This document shows positions 8,782-17,473 of a DNA stretch of 64,000 nucleotides, piece by piece. The first letter of the stretch is position 1, and each line of letters begins with the position of its first letter. Both the position numbers and the translations under genes were made by a program. Origin of the DNA: Coriobacterium glomerans PW2 (GTDB lineage: Bacteria > Actinomycetota > Coriobacteriia > Coriobacteriales > Coriobacteriaceae); NCBI RefSeq assembly GCF_000195315.1, contig NC_015389.1, forward strand, positions 992,001 to 1,056,000, given 5' to 3'. A model generated the notes under the pieces. The model ran no database searches. It worked only from the letters and a program-made list of their open reading frames with translations, and was not told where the DNA came from.

Positions 8782-9879
8782 GTGATTTGCCCGCATTGCC
8801 TCAAGTCGATCGACGACAACGCATCCGTCTGCCCCGGTTGCGGCAGCTACATCAGTGCCCATGAGCAAGCGTCCCATATCGAATTCGTGTTCTGCGAAGG
8901 TTGCGGAGCGCGTCTGTCTCCCCATGACCGCACCTGTCCGAAGTGCGGTCGGCCCGCGCCCGGCATCCTTTCAGCCAAGGCGGCCGCAAGCGATCTCGCA
9001 GCCGGCAGGACGGCGAGCTTTCCGAGGGTCTCACCCTTGGGTGCGGAGTCCGAGCACGGCCGTTTCAACGTCGTTGACACCGAGACCGCCGAGCCGCAGC
9101 GCGACCCTTTGGAGGCCGCACCGGTTTTTGATGACGCGGACGCGGATGCGACCGCGCAGCCTCCGGTTCGTCGCCCGAGACGGCGCGGGATCCCCCGGCG
9201 TCTCATCGCGGCTGCGGTCGTGACGGCTCTTCTGGCTCTCGCCGCGGTCTTCGTCGTACGCGACCCCCTCGGTGTGATGCCCGGCATATATGGCAGCGTT
9301 CGCAGCGCGGCGCGTGACATGTTCCCGAGTCGACAAGCCGACGGAGATGAGCAGGGCTCATCTGAAGAGAGCAAAGGCGAGAAGAGCGGCTCTCAGGCGG
9401 GCCATGAGACCGCGCTGCTCGACGACAACGAGGCGTATACGCGGCTGTCGGGCATCTACCAGAGGCTCGGTGCCTATCAAGACAGGCTCGCTGAGGCGAT
9501 CAACGAGTACAACGGCGGTTTCATCGCAAAGGACCGCGCAAAGCGGGAGGCCGCGTCGAAGCCCGCCTACGCCATGCGCGACTCCGTCAAGCAGACTATC
9601 GACGAGATCAACGGACTCAAGCTCTCTGAGACCTCTGCCTTTCTTCCGGATGTCGAGCACATGCGCAGTCTGGCGACTTGGATGTACGAGCGGATCGATG
9701 TGCTGTGCCACTCATGGGATATCTCATTGTCTGTAGCGGCCGGCGATCTCCCCTTGCATCACAAAAACGAGATACTGCAGCCCCTGCGCGATGCCCTCGA
9801 TAAATCGGGCAAGAATCAGAGCCTCGTGATGTTTGAGACGAACTACGCGGCCTGGAAACCGCATCAGCCCACGTCGTGA
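8782..9879 (+). CDS. Double zinc-ribbon membrane protein of unknown function
   Basis: A 365-residue protein with two zinc ribbons at the N-terminus (CPHC...CPGC and CEGC...CPKC). An acidic linker and an Arg-rich stretch (RRPRRRGIPRR) follow. There is one transmembrane helix around residues 155-172, then an extracytoplasmic helical domain. The charge pattern suggests the zinc ribbons are cytosolic. GTG 8782 has GGAAGAGG 5 bases upstream; an earlier GTG at 8719 is possible but has no ribosome site. The next gene encodes another single-pass membrane protein, and the mre cluster follows. I do not recognise a named family beyond zinc-ribbon proteins, and the function is unknown. Confidence 0.75.
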   Translation: MICPHCLKSIDDNASVCPGCGSYISAHEQASHIEFVFCEGCGARLSPHDRTCPKCGRPAPGILSAKAAASDLAAGRTASFPRVSPLGAESEHGRFNVVDTETAEPQRDPLEAAPVFDDADADATAQPPVRRPRRRGIPRRLIAAAVVTALLALAAVFVVRDPLGVMPGIYGSVRSAARDMFPSRQADGDEQGSSEESKGEKSGSQAGHETALLDDNEAYTRLSGIYQRLGAYQDRLAEAINEYNGGFIAKDRAKREAASKPAYAMRDSVKQTIDEINGLKLSETSAFLPDVEHMRSLATWMYERIDVLCHSWDISLSVAAGDLPLHHKNEILQPLRDALDKSGKNQSLVMFETNYAAWKPHQPTS

Positions 9880-10016
9880 CGTCCGAATCGATCGGGATCG
9901 CTTCGCGCGCGTGCTGGCGGGCCGGGTCTCGCACCGCTCATTGAACGCTGCATCGAGACTCCGAACACAGGAAACCCATGTCGGCAACCGGCCCGACTCG
10001 CGATTCATGCGGGTTC

Positions 10017-10026
10017 TTGCTAGAAT
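10017..10026 (+). promoter_or_regulatory. Extended -10 promoter element before the TPR gene
   Basis: The ten bases TTGCTAGAAT contain an extended -10 (TGC followed by TAGAAT), with no clear -35. The same ten bases occur upstream of pyrH at 45856-45865. Transcription would start about 47 bases before the GTG at 10080. Confidence 0.5.
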
Positions 10027-10079
10027 TGTGCGGGTAACCAATCACTGGGATGCTCGCTTCCCATTGCTAAGGAGTAGAT

Positions 10080-11399
10080 GTGAACGCTCAGTTACTCGAT
10101 AGAGCGCGTGCGGCCTATCGCGCCGGAGACTTCTCCGCTGCCGCTCAGATGTTCGCGTCGGTCAAGGACCCCACGGAGATCTCCGGTGGCGTGGATCATC
10201 TGCGCGGCAACGCCCTTATGAGGCTCGGCCTGTGGAGGGATGCCGCCGAGTCCTACGATCGCGCCCTCGCTGACGTGTCCTATGGCAAGCGCGGCGCGTT
10301 GCTCACCAATCGCGGAAAGGCTCTCGCAGCGGCCGGCGACTTCGCTGGCGCCGTCGAGAGTTTCACGGCCGCGACTCAGGATTCCTCCTATGCCACGCCC
10401 TACAAGGCGTATCTCGGTCTCGGGAAGGTGCTCTTCTCGAACAACGATATCGCCGGTGCCGGAACGGCGTTCAGAAGCGCGGCCATCGACGGGACGAATC
10501 CGGCTCCCGCCTCGGCGCTCTCTCAGCTGGCTTCTTGCTTTATCAAGCTCGGACGACCCGATGACGCCATAGAGTCCTATCGGACCGCCCTCGATTTCAT
10601 CGGACCACGTGACGATCCGCGATCCATAAATGCCGGACTGGGTGAGGCCTATGTCGCCGCGGGCCGCTTCAACGATGCTCTCGAGGCGTTCGGCCAAGCC
10701 ACCGCTGATGGAATCTACCAGCTCACTTTCGAGCAGCAGCAGGCTCTCGGCCGCGCGCGCGAGACCGTCGGCCCGCTGTCCGATCGAACCTCCTCCGCCG
10801 GATCCGTCTCAGCTGGCGTCGACCCGCTCGACCCGCTCGGGCAGTCCGGTGCGATGATGCCCGATCCATCGAACACGGGCTTCTTCACGCTGTCGGAGTC
10901 AGAGCTGATCCAGCAGGATCGACAGGAGATGAAGGTGCGACGTCGAAAGCGCCATATCGGTCGCAAGATCGTCGTGACCCTGCTCTTTGTTATCATCGTG
11001 GCGGCGGTCGGGCTCGGTTTCGGCTACACGCGAGGTCTTGGTGTCCCTTCGCAGGGATCCGTGCTCACCGACCTTTTCAGCGCGGTCAGCGACGGCCGGG
11101 ACGTCAGCGCCTTTCTTGACCCCGCGCTGTCCGACACCGCGAAGGCGGAGATCGCCTCCAAGGTTCCTGCCGGGTCCAAGCCCACGATCGAGTCGATGGA
11201 TCAATCGATGACGAAATCCACCGCGAAAGTCCGCGTCGTACTTTCCAAGAGCGGCGTCCAGACCTACAGCGTCGATTTCGTCCGCAACGCCAACCATCTC
11301 GGTTGGGCGGTGTCCTCGATCAAGCTGGAATTCAATACGAGCAAGGGCGACTCCCCATCGTCCGACTCGCCCGCCACGCAAGACGGTGCAAATTCCTAG
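10080..11399 (+). CDS. TPR-repeat membrane protein
   Basis: A 439-residue protein with several tetratricopeptide-like helical repeats over residues 1-240 (motifs such as AYRAGDFSAAAQMF and CFIKLGRPDDAIESY). A Ser/Asp-rich linker and a basic stop-transfer segment (RRRKRHIGRK) follow. One transmembrane helix lies near residues 295-315, then an extracytoplasmic domain of about 110 residues. No cleaved signal peptide is visible, so the TPRs are probably cytosolic. GTG 10080 has AAGGAG 5 bases upstream. Its position before mreB suggests a link to envelope growth, but that is only context. No specific function recognised. Confidence 0.75.
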   Translation: MNAQLLDRARAAYRAGDFSAAAQMFASVKDPTEISGGVDHLRGNALMRLGLWRDAAESYDRALADVSYGKRGALLTNRGKALAAAGDFAGAVESFTAATQDSSYATPYKAYLGLGKVLFSNNDIAGAGTAFRSAAIDGTNPAPASALSQLASCFIKLGRPDDAIESYRTALDFIGPRDDPRSINAGLGEAYVAAGRFNDALEAFGQATADGIYQLTFEQQQALGRARETVGPLSDRTSSAGSVSAGVDPLDPLGQSGAMMPDPSNTGFFTLSESELIQQDRQEMKVRRRKRHIGRKIVVTLLFVIIVAAVGLGFGYTRGLGVPSQGSVLTDLFSAVSDGRDVSAFLDPALSDTAKAEIASKVPAGSKPTIESMDQSMTKSTAKVRVVLSKSGVQTYSVDFVRNANHLGWAVSSIKLEFNTSKGDSPSSDSPATQDGANS

Positions 11400-11568
11400 A
11401 CCGCATCTCGCCGACTTCGCCAGACGACGCCGCACCCCCCGACGTGTGTAATTTGGGGGCGCCTCGAGACAAGAGGGGTTCATAGCGCGTCCATGCACTA
11501 CACTCTACGGGGTCGGCAAACGAAATCGAATGGTATCCGAGCATCTTGGAGTCGTTTTGTTTTCTTTG

Positions 11569-12600
11569 ATGGACATGTTCTTCGGTCAGTACGGAGGCGA
11601 TCTCGCGATCGACTTGGGTACCGCCAACACGCTCGTCTCGGTGCGAGGCAAGGGTATCGTCATCCGCGAGCCCTCGGTCGTCGCGATCGACAAGACCGAT
11701 GAGCGCATTCTCGCCGTCGGTATCGAGGCCAAGCGCATGCTGGGCAGAACGCCCGGCAACATCGTCGCGGTGCGACCGCTCAAAGACGGCGTCATCGCCG
11801 ATTTCGATGTCACCGAAGCCATGCTTCGCTATTTCATAGACAAGGCTTCGGAGAAGCGCTATCTGTGGACACCGAGACCGCGCGTCGTGGTCTGCGTCCC
11901 CTCAGGGGTCACCTCGGTGGAGAAGCGGGCGGTCTTCGAGGCGACCATTCAGGCCGGTGCGCGCCACGCCTACCTCATCGAGGAGCCGATGGCTGCGGCG
12001 ATCGGCGCGGATCTGCCGGTTGAGGAGCCCACCGGTTCCATGGTCATCGATATCGGCGGCGGAACCACCGAGGTCGCCGTCATCGCCATGGGAGGCATCG
12101 TCGTGTCGCGCTCCATCCGCGTCGCAGGAGATGAGTTCGATCAGGCGATCCTCGCGCACGTGCGAGATGCCTACAATCTGGCGATCGGGGAGCGCACCGC
12201 CGAGGACATCAAGATCAAGGTCGGCTCCGCGGTTCCGCTCAAAGACGAGCTTGATGTCGAGGTCAACGGTCGCGACGTCATAACGGGTCTTCCCAAGACC
12301 GTCCGCATCGAGAGCGAGGAGATCCGGCGCGCTCTCAACAAGCCGCTTGACGACATGGCGAAGGTCGTGAAGGACTCGCTCGATGCGACTCCGCCCGACC
12401 TCGCTTCGGATCTCATGTACTACGGGATTCTCCTCACCGGGGGCGGGGCTCTGCTTCGCGGACTGGATATTCGCTTGCGCGATGAGACTGGCGTGTCGGT
12501 CAACGTGAGCCCGACGGCTCTCGATAACGTGGTGAACGGGTGCGCGCGGGTGCTCGAGGCGAACGCCTTCGATGGTGGCTTCGTGCAGAGCAACGCTTAG
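11569..12600 (+). CDS. mreB: Rod-shape-determining actin-like protein MreB
   Basis: The bacterial actin that polymerises under the membrane and guides the elongation machinery. From ATG 11569 it has 343 residues. It shows phosphate-1 motif AIDLGTANTLV near the start, the connect region IEEPMAAAIG, phosphate-2 motif DIGGGTTEVAV, and the adenosine motif LTGGGALLRG. The start is uncertain: TTG 11557 has GGAG 5 bases upstream, ATG 11575 would match the usual family N-terminus, and ATG 11530 is also in frame. It opens the mreB-mreC-mreD-pbp2-rodA cluster. Confidence 0.96.
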   Translation: MDMFFGQYGGDLAIDLGTANTLVSVRGKGIVIREPSVVAIDKTDERILAVGIEAKRMLGRTPGNIVAVRPLKDGVIADFDVTEAMLRYFIDKASEKRYLWTPRPRVVVCVPSGVTSVEKRAVFEATIQAGARHAYLIEEPMAAAIGADLPVEEPTGSMVIDIGGGTTEVAVIAMGGIVVSRSIRVAGDEFDQAILAHVRDAYNLAIGERTAEDIKIKVGSAVPLKDELDVEVNGRDVITGLPKTVRIESEEIRRALNKPLDDMAKVVKDSLDATPPDLASDLMYYGILLTGGGALLRGLDIRLRDETGVSVNVSPTALDNVVNGCARVLEANAFDGGFVQSNA

Positions 12601-12617
12601 AGGGGAATCGATCCACC

Positions 12618-13619
12618 TTGGCGCGCCCGCAGCGTTATTCGACAAAGCCGAGCAGCAGCAGGCAGGCGACGGCTACGCGTCCCCTCGTCATCTGCTGCAT
12701 CATATCCGTGTTACTGCTCACCTTCTACATCCGCGAGGGCGAGGTCGGACCCGTTCATGCGATACGATCGGTTGTCACCGTCGTCGCCACGCCGATGCGA
12801 ATGGTGGGCTCAGCCGTGACCGGACCGTTTCGCGCGGTGGGCAATGTTTTTTCGAACCTTGCGGCCCCCCAGGAGACGTTGGCCGATCTCAAACAGGAGA
12901 ATGAGGACCTGAGAGCCAAGGTGTCCGAGCTCTCTGAGTCGAAATCGGCCTCATCACGGCTTGAGGCGCTGCTCAATCTCAAGTCCGCCTACAATCTCCA
13001 ATCCACGGGCGCCCATGTGATCGGCGGCTCAAGCGACGCTTGGTCTCAGGTCGTGACGATCGACAAGGGCACATCCGACGGTCTCGCCATCAACATGCCG
13101 GTTGTGAATGCCGCCGGCGTCATCGGGCAGATCGTCGAGACGTCGTTGAATTCATCGACGGTGAGGCTGCTCGCAGACGAGAAATCGGGCACATCGGCGA
13201 TGGTGCAGGCAACGCGTGCACAGGGCATGCTGCATGGGCAGGCCGACGGAACGCTTCGGCTTGAATACATCTCCGTCGACTCGGAGGTGAAGGCCGGCGA
13301 TATCGTCGTCACCTCGGGTATCGGCGGCGTCTTTCCCAAGGGGCTGCCGCTCGGGACGGTGACCTCGGCTGAGAAAGCCCCGAACGCCGTCTTCTACGAC
13401 ATAGTCGTTCGACCGGCCTCGAGCACTCAGAGCAACGAGGAGATCCTCGTCATAACCTCGCTTGCTGAGGGGCAGGCGGCATCTGACGACGACGTCGCCC
13501 TCGCTGACACCTCCCCACAGGGCGAGGGGCGCGGCCAGGACAGCTCGGGCGGCTCCTCAAAGGGCGCGGACCCCAAGAGCGGCGATGGGGGTTCTGGCGG
13601 CAAGAACAAGAAAGAATAG
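12618..13619 (+). CDS. mreC: Rod-shape-determining protein MreC
   Basis: Scaffold of the elongasome, linking cytosolic MreB with PBP2 and RodA outside the membrane. It has about 333 residues from TTG 12618. A basic N-terminus precedes a transmembrane helix (VICCIISVLLLTFYI). Next comes a short coiled coil (ETLADLKQENEDLRAKVSEL) used for dimerisation, then the two beta-barrel domains with GVIGQIVE and GDIVVTSGIGGVFPKGLPLG. A Ser/Gly/Asp-rich tail of about 45 residues ends the protein. TTG is the only convenient start; GAGGGG is 12 bases upstream, rather far, so the exact start is uncertain. Eight bases separate this gene's stop region from mreD's ribosome site. Confidence 0.94.
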   Translation: MARPQRYSTKPSSSRQATATRPLVICCIISVLLLTFYIREGEVGPVHAIRSVVTVVATPMRMVGSAVTGPFRAVGNVFSNLAAPQETLADLKQENEDLRAKVSELSESKSASSRLEALLNLKSAYNLQSTGAHVIGGSSDAWSQVVTIDKGTSDGLAINMPVVNAAGVIGQIVETSLNSSTVRLLADEKSGTSAMVQATRAQGMLHGQADGTLRLEYISVDSEVKAGDIVVTSGIGGVFPKGLPLGTVTSAEKAPNAVFYDIVVRPASSTQSNEEILVITSLAEGQAASDDDVALADTSPQGEGRGQDSSGGSSKGADPKSGDGGSGGKNKKE

Positions 13620-13629
13620 GGGGCGGATC

Positions 13630-14175
13630 ATGGCGTATGCAGTCACAGGTGCCGAGAGGCGGTTGGAAGGCGCTCTCATCGCGGCCGCGGTCGTGCTCCA
13701 GCTCGCACTTGCTCCGCAGATCTCGATCGCAGGGGGCCGGATAAACTTCATGCTGATCTTGGCCGCAGTGACCGCTCTTGACGGAAACGAGCGCGGCGCG
13801 GTCCTGACGGGGTTCGCCTGCGGTCTGCTCTATGATCTGAGCGCCCCCGTCCCGATCGGCCTCATGGCTTTGATGCTCACACTTGCATCCTTTGCACTCG
13901 CTCGCGTGTCCCCTCCGGGTTCCTCGGTTCCCTCGCTGGCCTCCATACGCTCCGTCGTCATGTTCTCATTTGCGGTGAGCATCCTCTACGCGCTTCTGCT
14001 CATGCTCATGGGTCGCGAGTCCGATCCCTTCGTAGCCTTAGTCGAGCACGGTCTGACCTCAGCGATCCTGACCGCTCTCATCGCGGTCCCCTTCCTGTTC
14101 GTCAAGGGCTCCGGCAACGCCAAGCGCGCGGGCGCGCGGCGTCTGCGCAGCGTTCGTCTCAAGGAAAGGCGATAG
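13630..14175 (+). CDS. mreD: Rod-shape-determining protein MreD
   Basis: A 181-residue polytopic membrane protein of the elongasome. It has five or six hydrophobic segments (for example LIAAAVVLQLALAP and MALMLTLASFALA) and the family segment GGRINFMLILAAVTAL, ending in a basic Arg-rich tail. It lies directly between mreC and the PBP2 gene with a purine-rich ribosome site (GGGGGCGG) before ATG 13630. Function is assigned from fold type and conserved gene order rather than from strong motifs. Confidence 0.92.
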   Translation: MAYAVTGAERRLEGALIAAAVVLQLALAPQISIAGGRINFMLILAAVTALDGNERGAVLTGFACGLLYDLSAPVPIGLMALMLTLASFALARVSPPGSSVPSLASIRSVVMFSFAVSILYALLLMLMGRESDPFVALVEHGLTSAILTALIAVPFLFVKGSGNAKRAGARRLRSVRLKERR

Positions 14176-14185
14176 GGGGCGCGAC

Positions 14186-16234
14186 GTGGACGCTCAGCTT
14201 GTTGTCATCATCGCCGCAGCGATACTCGTCGCCGCCATCGTGGGATCTCTTCTGTTCCTGCGCGGGTACTCGGGCAGATTCACCTTCGATACGCACGGCG
14301 GCACGCGTCCGCGCGCCGCCGAAGGGGAGGGGAGCACTCCGGCTGTCACCTTCAAGGGTCGTTTCACCCTGCTGAGCGCGGGGCTGGGGGCCATGTTCTG
14401 CGCACTGGCCGCCAAGCTGTGGAGCATGCAGATGGTGAGCTCGGACTACTACGAGCGAAAGGCGAAGAGCAATCAGACGCGCACCGTCACCACCCCGGCC
14501 CCGCGCGGCAGGATTCTCGATCGCAACGGCGTGCCGCTGGTTTCCAACCGCGCTTCGCTCACCGTCGCGGCGTATCGCGATCTGGCCGAGGACGCCGTCG
14601 TCGTTCGCCATCTCGCCAACGTGCTGGGCATGCCCTATGTCGCCGCGCTTCGCAAGATTCAGAACAACTCGGAGGGCGCCCAGAGCCGTCACACCATCGC
14701 GGTGGATGTGCGCCGCTCGACGATCGCCTACATTCAGGAGCATGCGGGCGAGTTCCCCGGTGTCCTCATCGATGAGCGCACGGAGCGGATCTACCCCCAG
14801 GGCCAGACGGCTGCGCACGTGCTGGGCTATACGGGCACCATCTCACAGGAGCAGCTCAAAGCCAGCAAGGACGATTCGGCTTCGGACAAGATCAGCTATC
14901 AGTCCGGTGACATCGTCGGCCAAGCGGGCGTCGAGATTCAATATGAGGGTCTTCTGCAGGGCGTTCGCGGTGAGCAGACCGTGACCGTTGACGCCGCTGG
15001 CAACATCACGGGTCAATCGGGATCGGTTCCCGCGAAACCCGGCTCCGATATCAAGCTGACACTTGATCTCAAGATCCAGCAGGCTTGCGAGAAGGCGCTC
15101 GCAAACGCGATCGAGCTCGCGAAGCGCTCGGGCCAACGTCACGCCGGAAACGGTGCGTGCCTGTGTCTGGACTGCACCAATGGCGAGATCTTGGGCCTCG
15201 CCAGCGAGCCGCGCTTCGACCCGTCGGTTTTCATCGGCGGCATCTCGCCAGATGTCTGGGATGAGCTGTCCAGCAAGGAGAGCGGCACGCCGCTGCTCAA
15301 TCGCGCCGTGGGCGGCCAGTACATGTCGGCTTCCACCATAAAGGTGCTCTCATCGCTCGCGGGTCTCGAGTACGGCGTGTATCCCCAGGGTCGTACGACC
15401 GTGTGCACGGGAACCTGGACCGGAAACGGCGAGGCGAACCCGAAGCACTGCTGGTTGCGCACGGGACACGGCACGATGAATCTGGAAAGCGGTCTCGCGA
15501 ACTCGTGCGATCCGGTTTTCTATGACATCGGCAAGGGGTTCTATGACAACAAGGACAACCCCGAGGGGCTTCAGGAGGTGTTTCGCCGCTGGGGGCTGGG
15601 TGCCAAAACCGGCGTCGATCTTCCAAGCGAGGGCGTCGGACGCATTCCCGACAGCGCTTGGAAGGAGAGCTATTTCACCAGCTGGTCGGATCAGGATCGC
15701 GCTTGGAACCCCGGTGACATGACGAACATCGCCATCGGTCAAGGTGACATTCTCGTGACGCCGCTGCAGATGGCCGTGGTCTATGCGGGCGTTGCGATGG
15801 GCGGAGTCGAGTACACCCCGCATGTGCTCCTCTCAGCGGTCGCTCGTGACGGCCAAGGTGATGCCTTTCGCTATAACGATGACGGTAAAAAGGAGCGCCT
15901 GCGCGCCAAGATCCACGCGGAGTCGAATCTGGCCCTTGTCAAACAGGGACTTCATGACATGATCTACGGGTCGAGCTCCGATGTCGCATCGCACTTCAAA
16001 TCCCTTCCCGTGGAGGTCGCGGGAAAATCCGGCACAGGCGAGAAGTCCAACGAGGATGACTACTCCTGGTTTTGCGCCTATGCTCCGGCGCCCGATCCGA
16101 AATACGTCGTCGTCGCCCTGCTCGAACAGGGCGGCGGGGGCTCGGCCACGGCGCTTCGCGCCGTACGCGACGTGCTCGGTGTCATCTACGATTCTCCCGA
16201 TGGCTCGAGCGCCGTCGATAACAGCACCAGATAG
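14186..16234 (+). CDS. mrdA: Penicillin-binding protein 2 (elongation transpeptidase)
   Basis: Class B PBP that cross-links peptidoglycan during side-wall growth, partner of RodA. It has 682 residues. The PBP dimer domain begins at PAPRGRILDRNG. The transpeptidase domain carries the SxxK nucleophile STIK (Ser383, Lys386), the SxN-like motif SCD (440-442, as in many PBP2s), and KSGT (from Lys614). Unusually there are two N-terminal hydrophobic stretches (about residues 6-26 and 58-75) rather than the single anchor typical of the family. Start is GTG 14186, 10 bases after the mreD stop. The rodA gene follows. Confidence 0.95.
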   Translation: MDAQLVVIIAAAILVAAIVGSLLFLRGYSGRFTFDTHGGTRPRAAEGEGSTPAVTFKGRFTLLSAGLGAMFCALAAKLWSMQMVSSDYYERKAKSNQTRTVTTPAPRGRILDRNGVPLVSNRASLTVAAYRDLAEDAVVVRHLANVLGMPYVAALRKIQNNSEGAQSRHTIAVDVRRSTIAYIQEHAGEFPGVLIDERTERIYPQGQTAAHVLGYTGTISQEQLKASKDDSASDKISYQSGDIVGQAGVEIQYEGLLQGVRGEQTVTVDAAGNITGQSGSVPAKPGSDIKLTLDLKIQQACEKALANAIELAKRSGQRHAGNGACLCLDCTNGEILGLASEPRFDPSVFIGGISPDVWDELSSKESGTPLLNRAVGGQYMSASTIKVLSSLAGLEYGVYPQGRTTVCTGTWTGNGEANPKHCWLRTGHGTMNLESGLANSCDPVFYDIGKGFYDNKDNPEGLQEVFRRWGLGAKTGVDLPSEGVGRIPDSAWKESYFTSWSDQDRAWNPGDMTNIAIGQGDILVTPLQMAVVYAGVAMGGVEYTPHVLLSAVARDGQGDAFRYNDDGKKERLRAKIHAESNLALVKQGLHDMIYGSSSDVASHFKSLPVEVAGKSGTGEKSNEDDYSWFCAYAPAPDPKYVVVALLEQGGGGSATALRAVRDVLGVIYDSPDGSSAVDNSTR

Positions 16235-16249
16235 AAGGGAGGTTTGCTC

Positions 16250-17458
16250 ATGGCCTATGCGCCCTCGCATGCCGTCTCATCCCAAGGGAGCCTCAAGCGC
16301 GTCAACCGTCGTATCAGCTCCTCGAAGAACAGCTGGCGACGTCAGGTGAGCCCAAGCGTCTTGGTTTCCTCTCTCGCGCTGATAAGCTACGGCGCGCTTG
16401 TCATATGGACGGCGTCGCTGTCCATACCCGAGGCGTCCTTTCCCCGACAGCTTCTCGGCATCGGAATCGGTCTGATCGCGATGGTGGGGGTATGGCGGTT
16501 CGACTTCAGGAACCTGGCGAATCTCTCCACGGTGCTCATCGTCATCGATATCATATTGATCTTCTCACCATACGTCCCCGGGCTCTCCTATAGCGCGAAG
16601 GGCATGACGGGCTGGATCAAGATTCCTCTCATCGGTCTGACGTTTCAGCCTGTCGAGCTCGTCAAGATCGTCACCATCATGTTCATATCCGCCTTGGGTG
16701 CGCAGTACAACGGCAAGATCGACACGGTGCGCGACTATCTGAAGCTATGCGGCATGCTCGCTGTGCCGGTGCTTGCGATCATCGCCTTGCGCGATCTGGG
16801 ATCGGCGATCATCGTCCTGTTCGCCGGTGCCATCGTCATCATGATGAGCGGTGCTAAAAAGGAGTGGGTCCTCTCTACGATCGCCCTGCTCGCCGGCCTC
16901 ATCTCGCTTGTGCTGGCGACGAACTCCATCATGCACAGCATGTTCGGGGACCACTTCGCCCTCATCAAGGATTACCAGATGAATCGCCTCCTCGTGTTCA
17001 TGGATCCCTCGAAGGACACCTCCGGTGCGGGCTATAACCTGCAACAGGCGCTCATAGCGGTCGGATCCGGGGGTTTCTTCGGCAAGGGCATCGGGGGTGC
17101 CTCGCAGGCCGTTTCGGGGTTTCTCCCGGAGGCGCAGACCGATTTCGTATTCGCGCTGCTCTCCGAGGAGTTCGGCTTCATCGGAGCGTTTCTCTTGCTT
17201 GTGCTGTTCGCATGGCTCATCCTGTCGGCTATTCGAGTGGCCGTGAAGACGGATAATCTTTTTATGAAGCTCGTCTGCGTGGGTATCGTAGGCATGTGGA
17301 CGTTTCAGGTGTTCGAGAACGTTGGGATGTGCATCGGTCTCATGCCGATCACGGGAATACCGCTCCCGTTCATCAGCTTCGGCTCGTCGTCCATGATCAT
17401 TCAGTGCATGGCCGTCGGGCTCGTCCAATCGATCTGGCGTCATCACGTGTCAAGATAG
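16250..17458 (+). CDS. rodA: RodA/FtsW-family peptidoglycan glycosyltransferase
   Basis: SEDS-family polymerase that extends glycan strands from lipid II, working with the PBP2 encoded just before it. It has 402 residues and about ten membrane helices. Conserved features are QPVELVKI, DLGSAIIVLFAG, NRLLVFMDPSKD, the loop GYNLQQALIAVGSGGFFGKG, SEEFGFIGA, and the ending GIPLPFISFGSSS. Start ATG 16250 has GGGAGG 7 bases upstream. Genomic placement next to mre genes and PBP2 favours RodA over FtsW. Confidence 0.95.
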   Translation: MAYAPSHAVSSQGSLKRVNRRISSSKNSWRRQVSPSVLVSSLALISYGALVIWTASLSIPEASFPRQLLGIGIGLIAMVGVWRFDFRNLANLSTVLIVIDIILIFSPYVPGLSYSAKGMTGWIKIPLIGLTFQPVELVKIVTIMFISALGAQYNGKIDTVRDYLKLCGMLAVPVLAIIALRDLGSAIIVLFAGAIVIMMSGAKKEWVLSTIALLAGLISLVLATNSIMHSMFGDHFALIKDYQMNRLLVFMDPSKDTSGAGYNLQQALIAVGSGGFFGKGIGGASQAVSGFLPEAQTDFVFALLSEEFGFIGAFLLLVLFAWLILSAIRVAVKTDNLFMKLVCVGIVGMWTFQVFENVGMCIGLMPITGIPLPFISFGSSSMIIQCMAVGLVQSIWRHHVSR

Positions 17459-17473
17459 CGAAGGAGCACCGAC

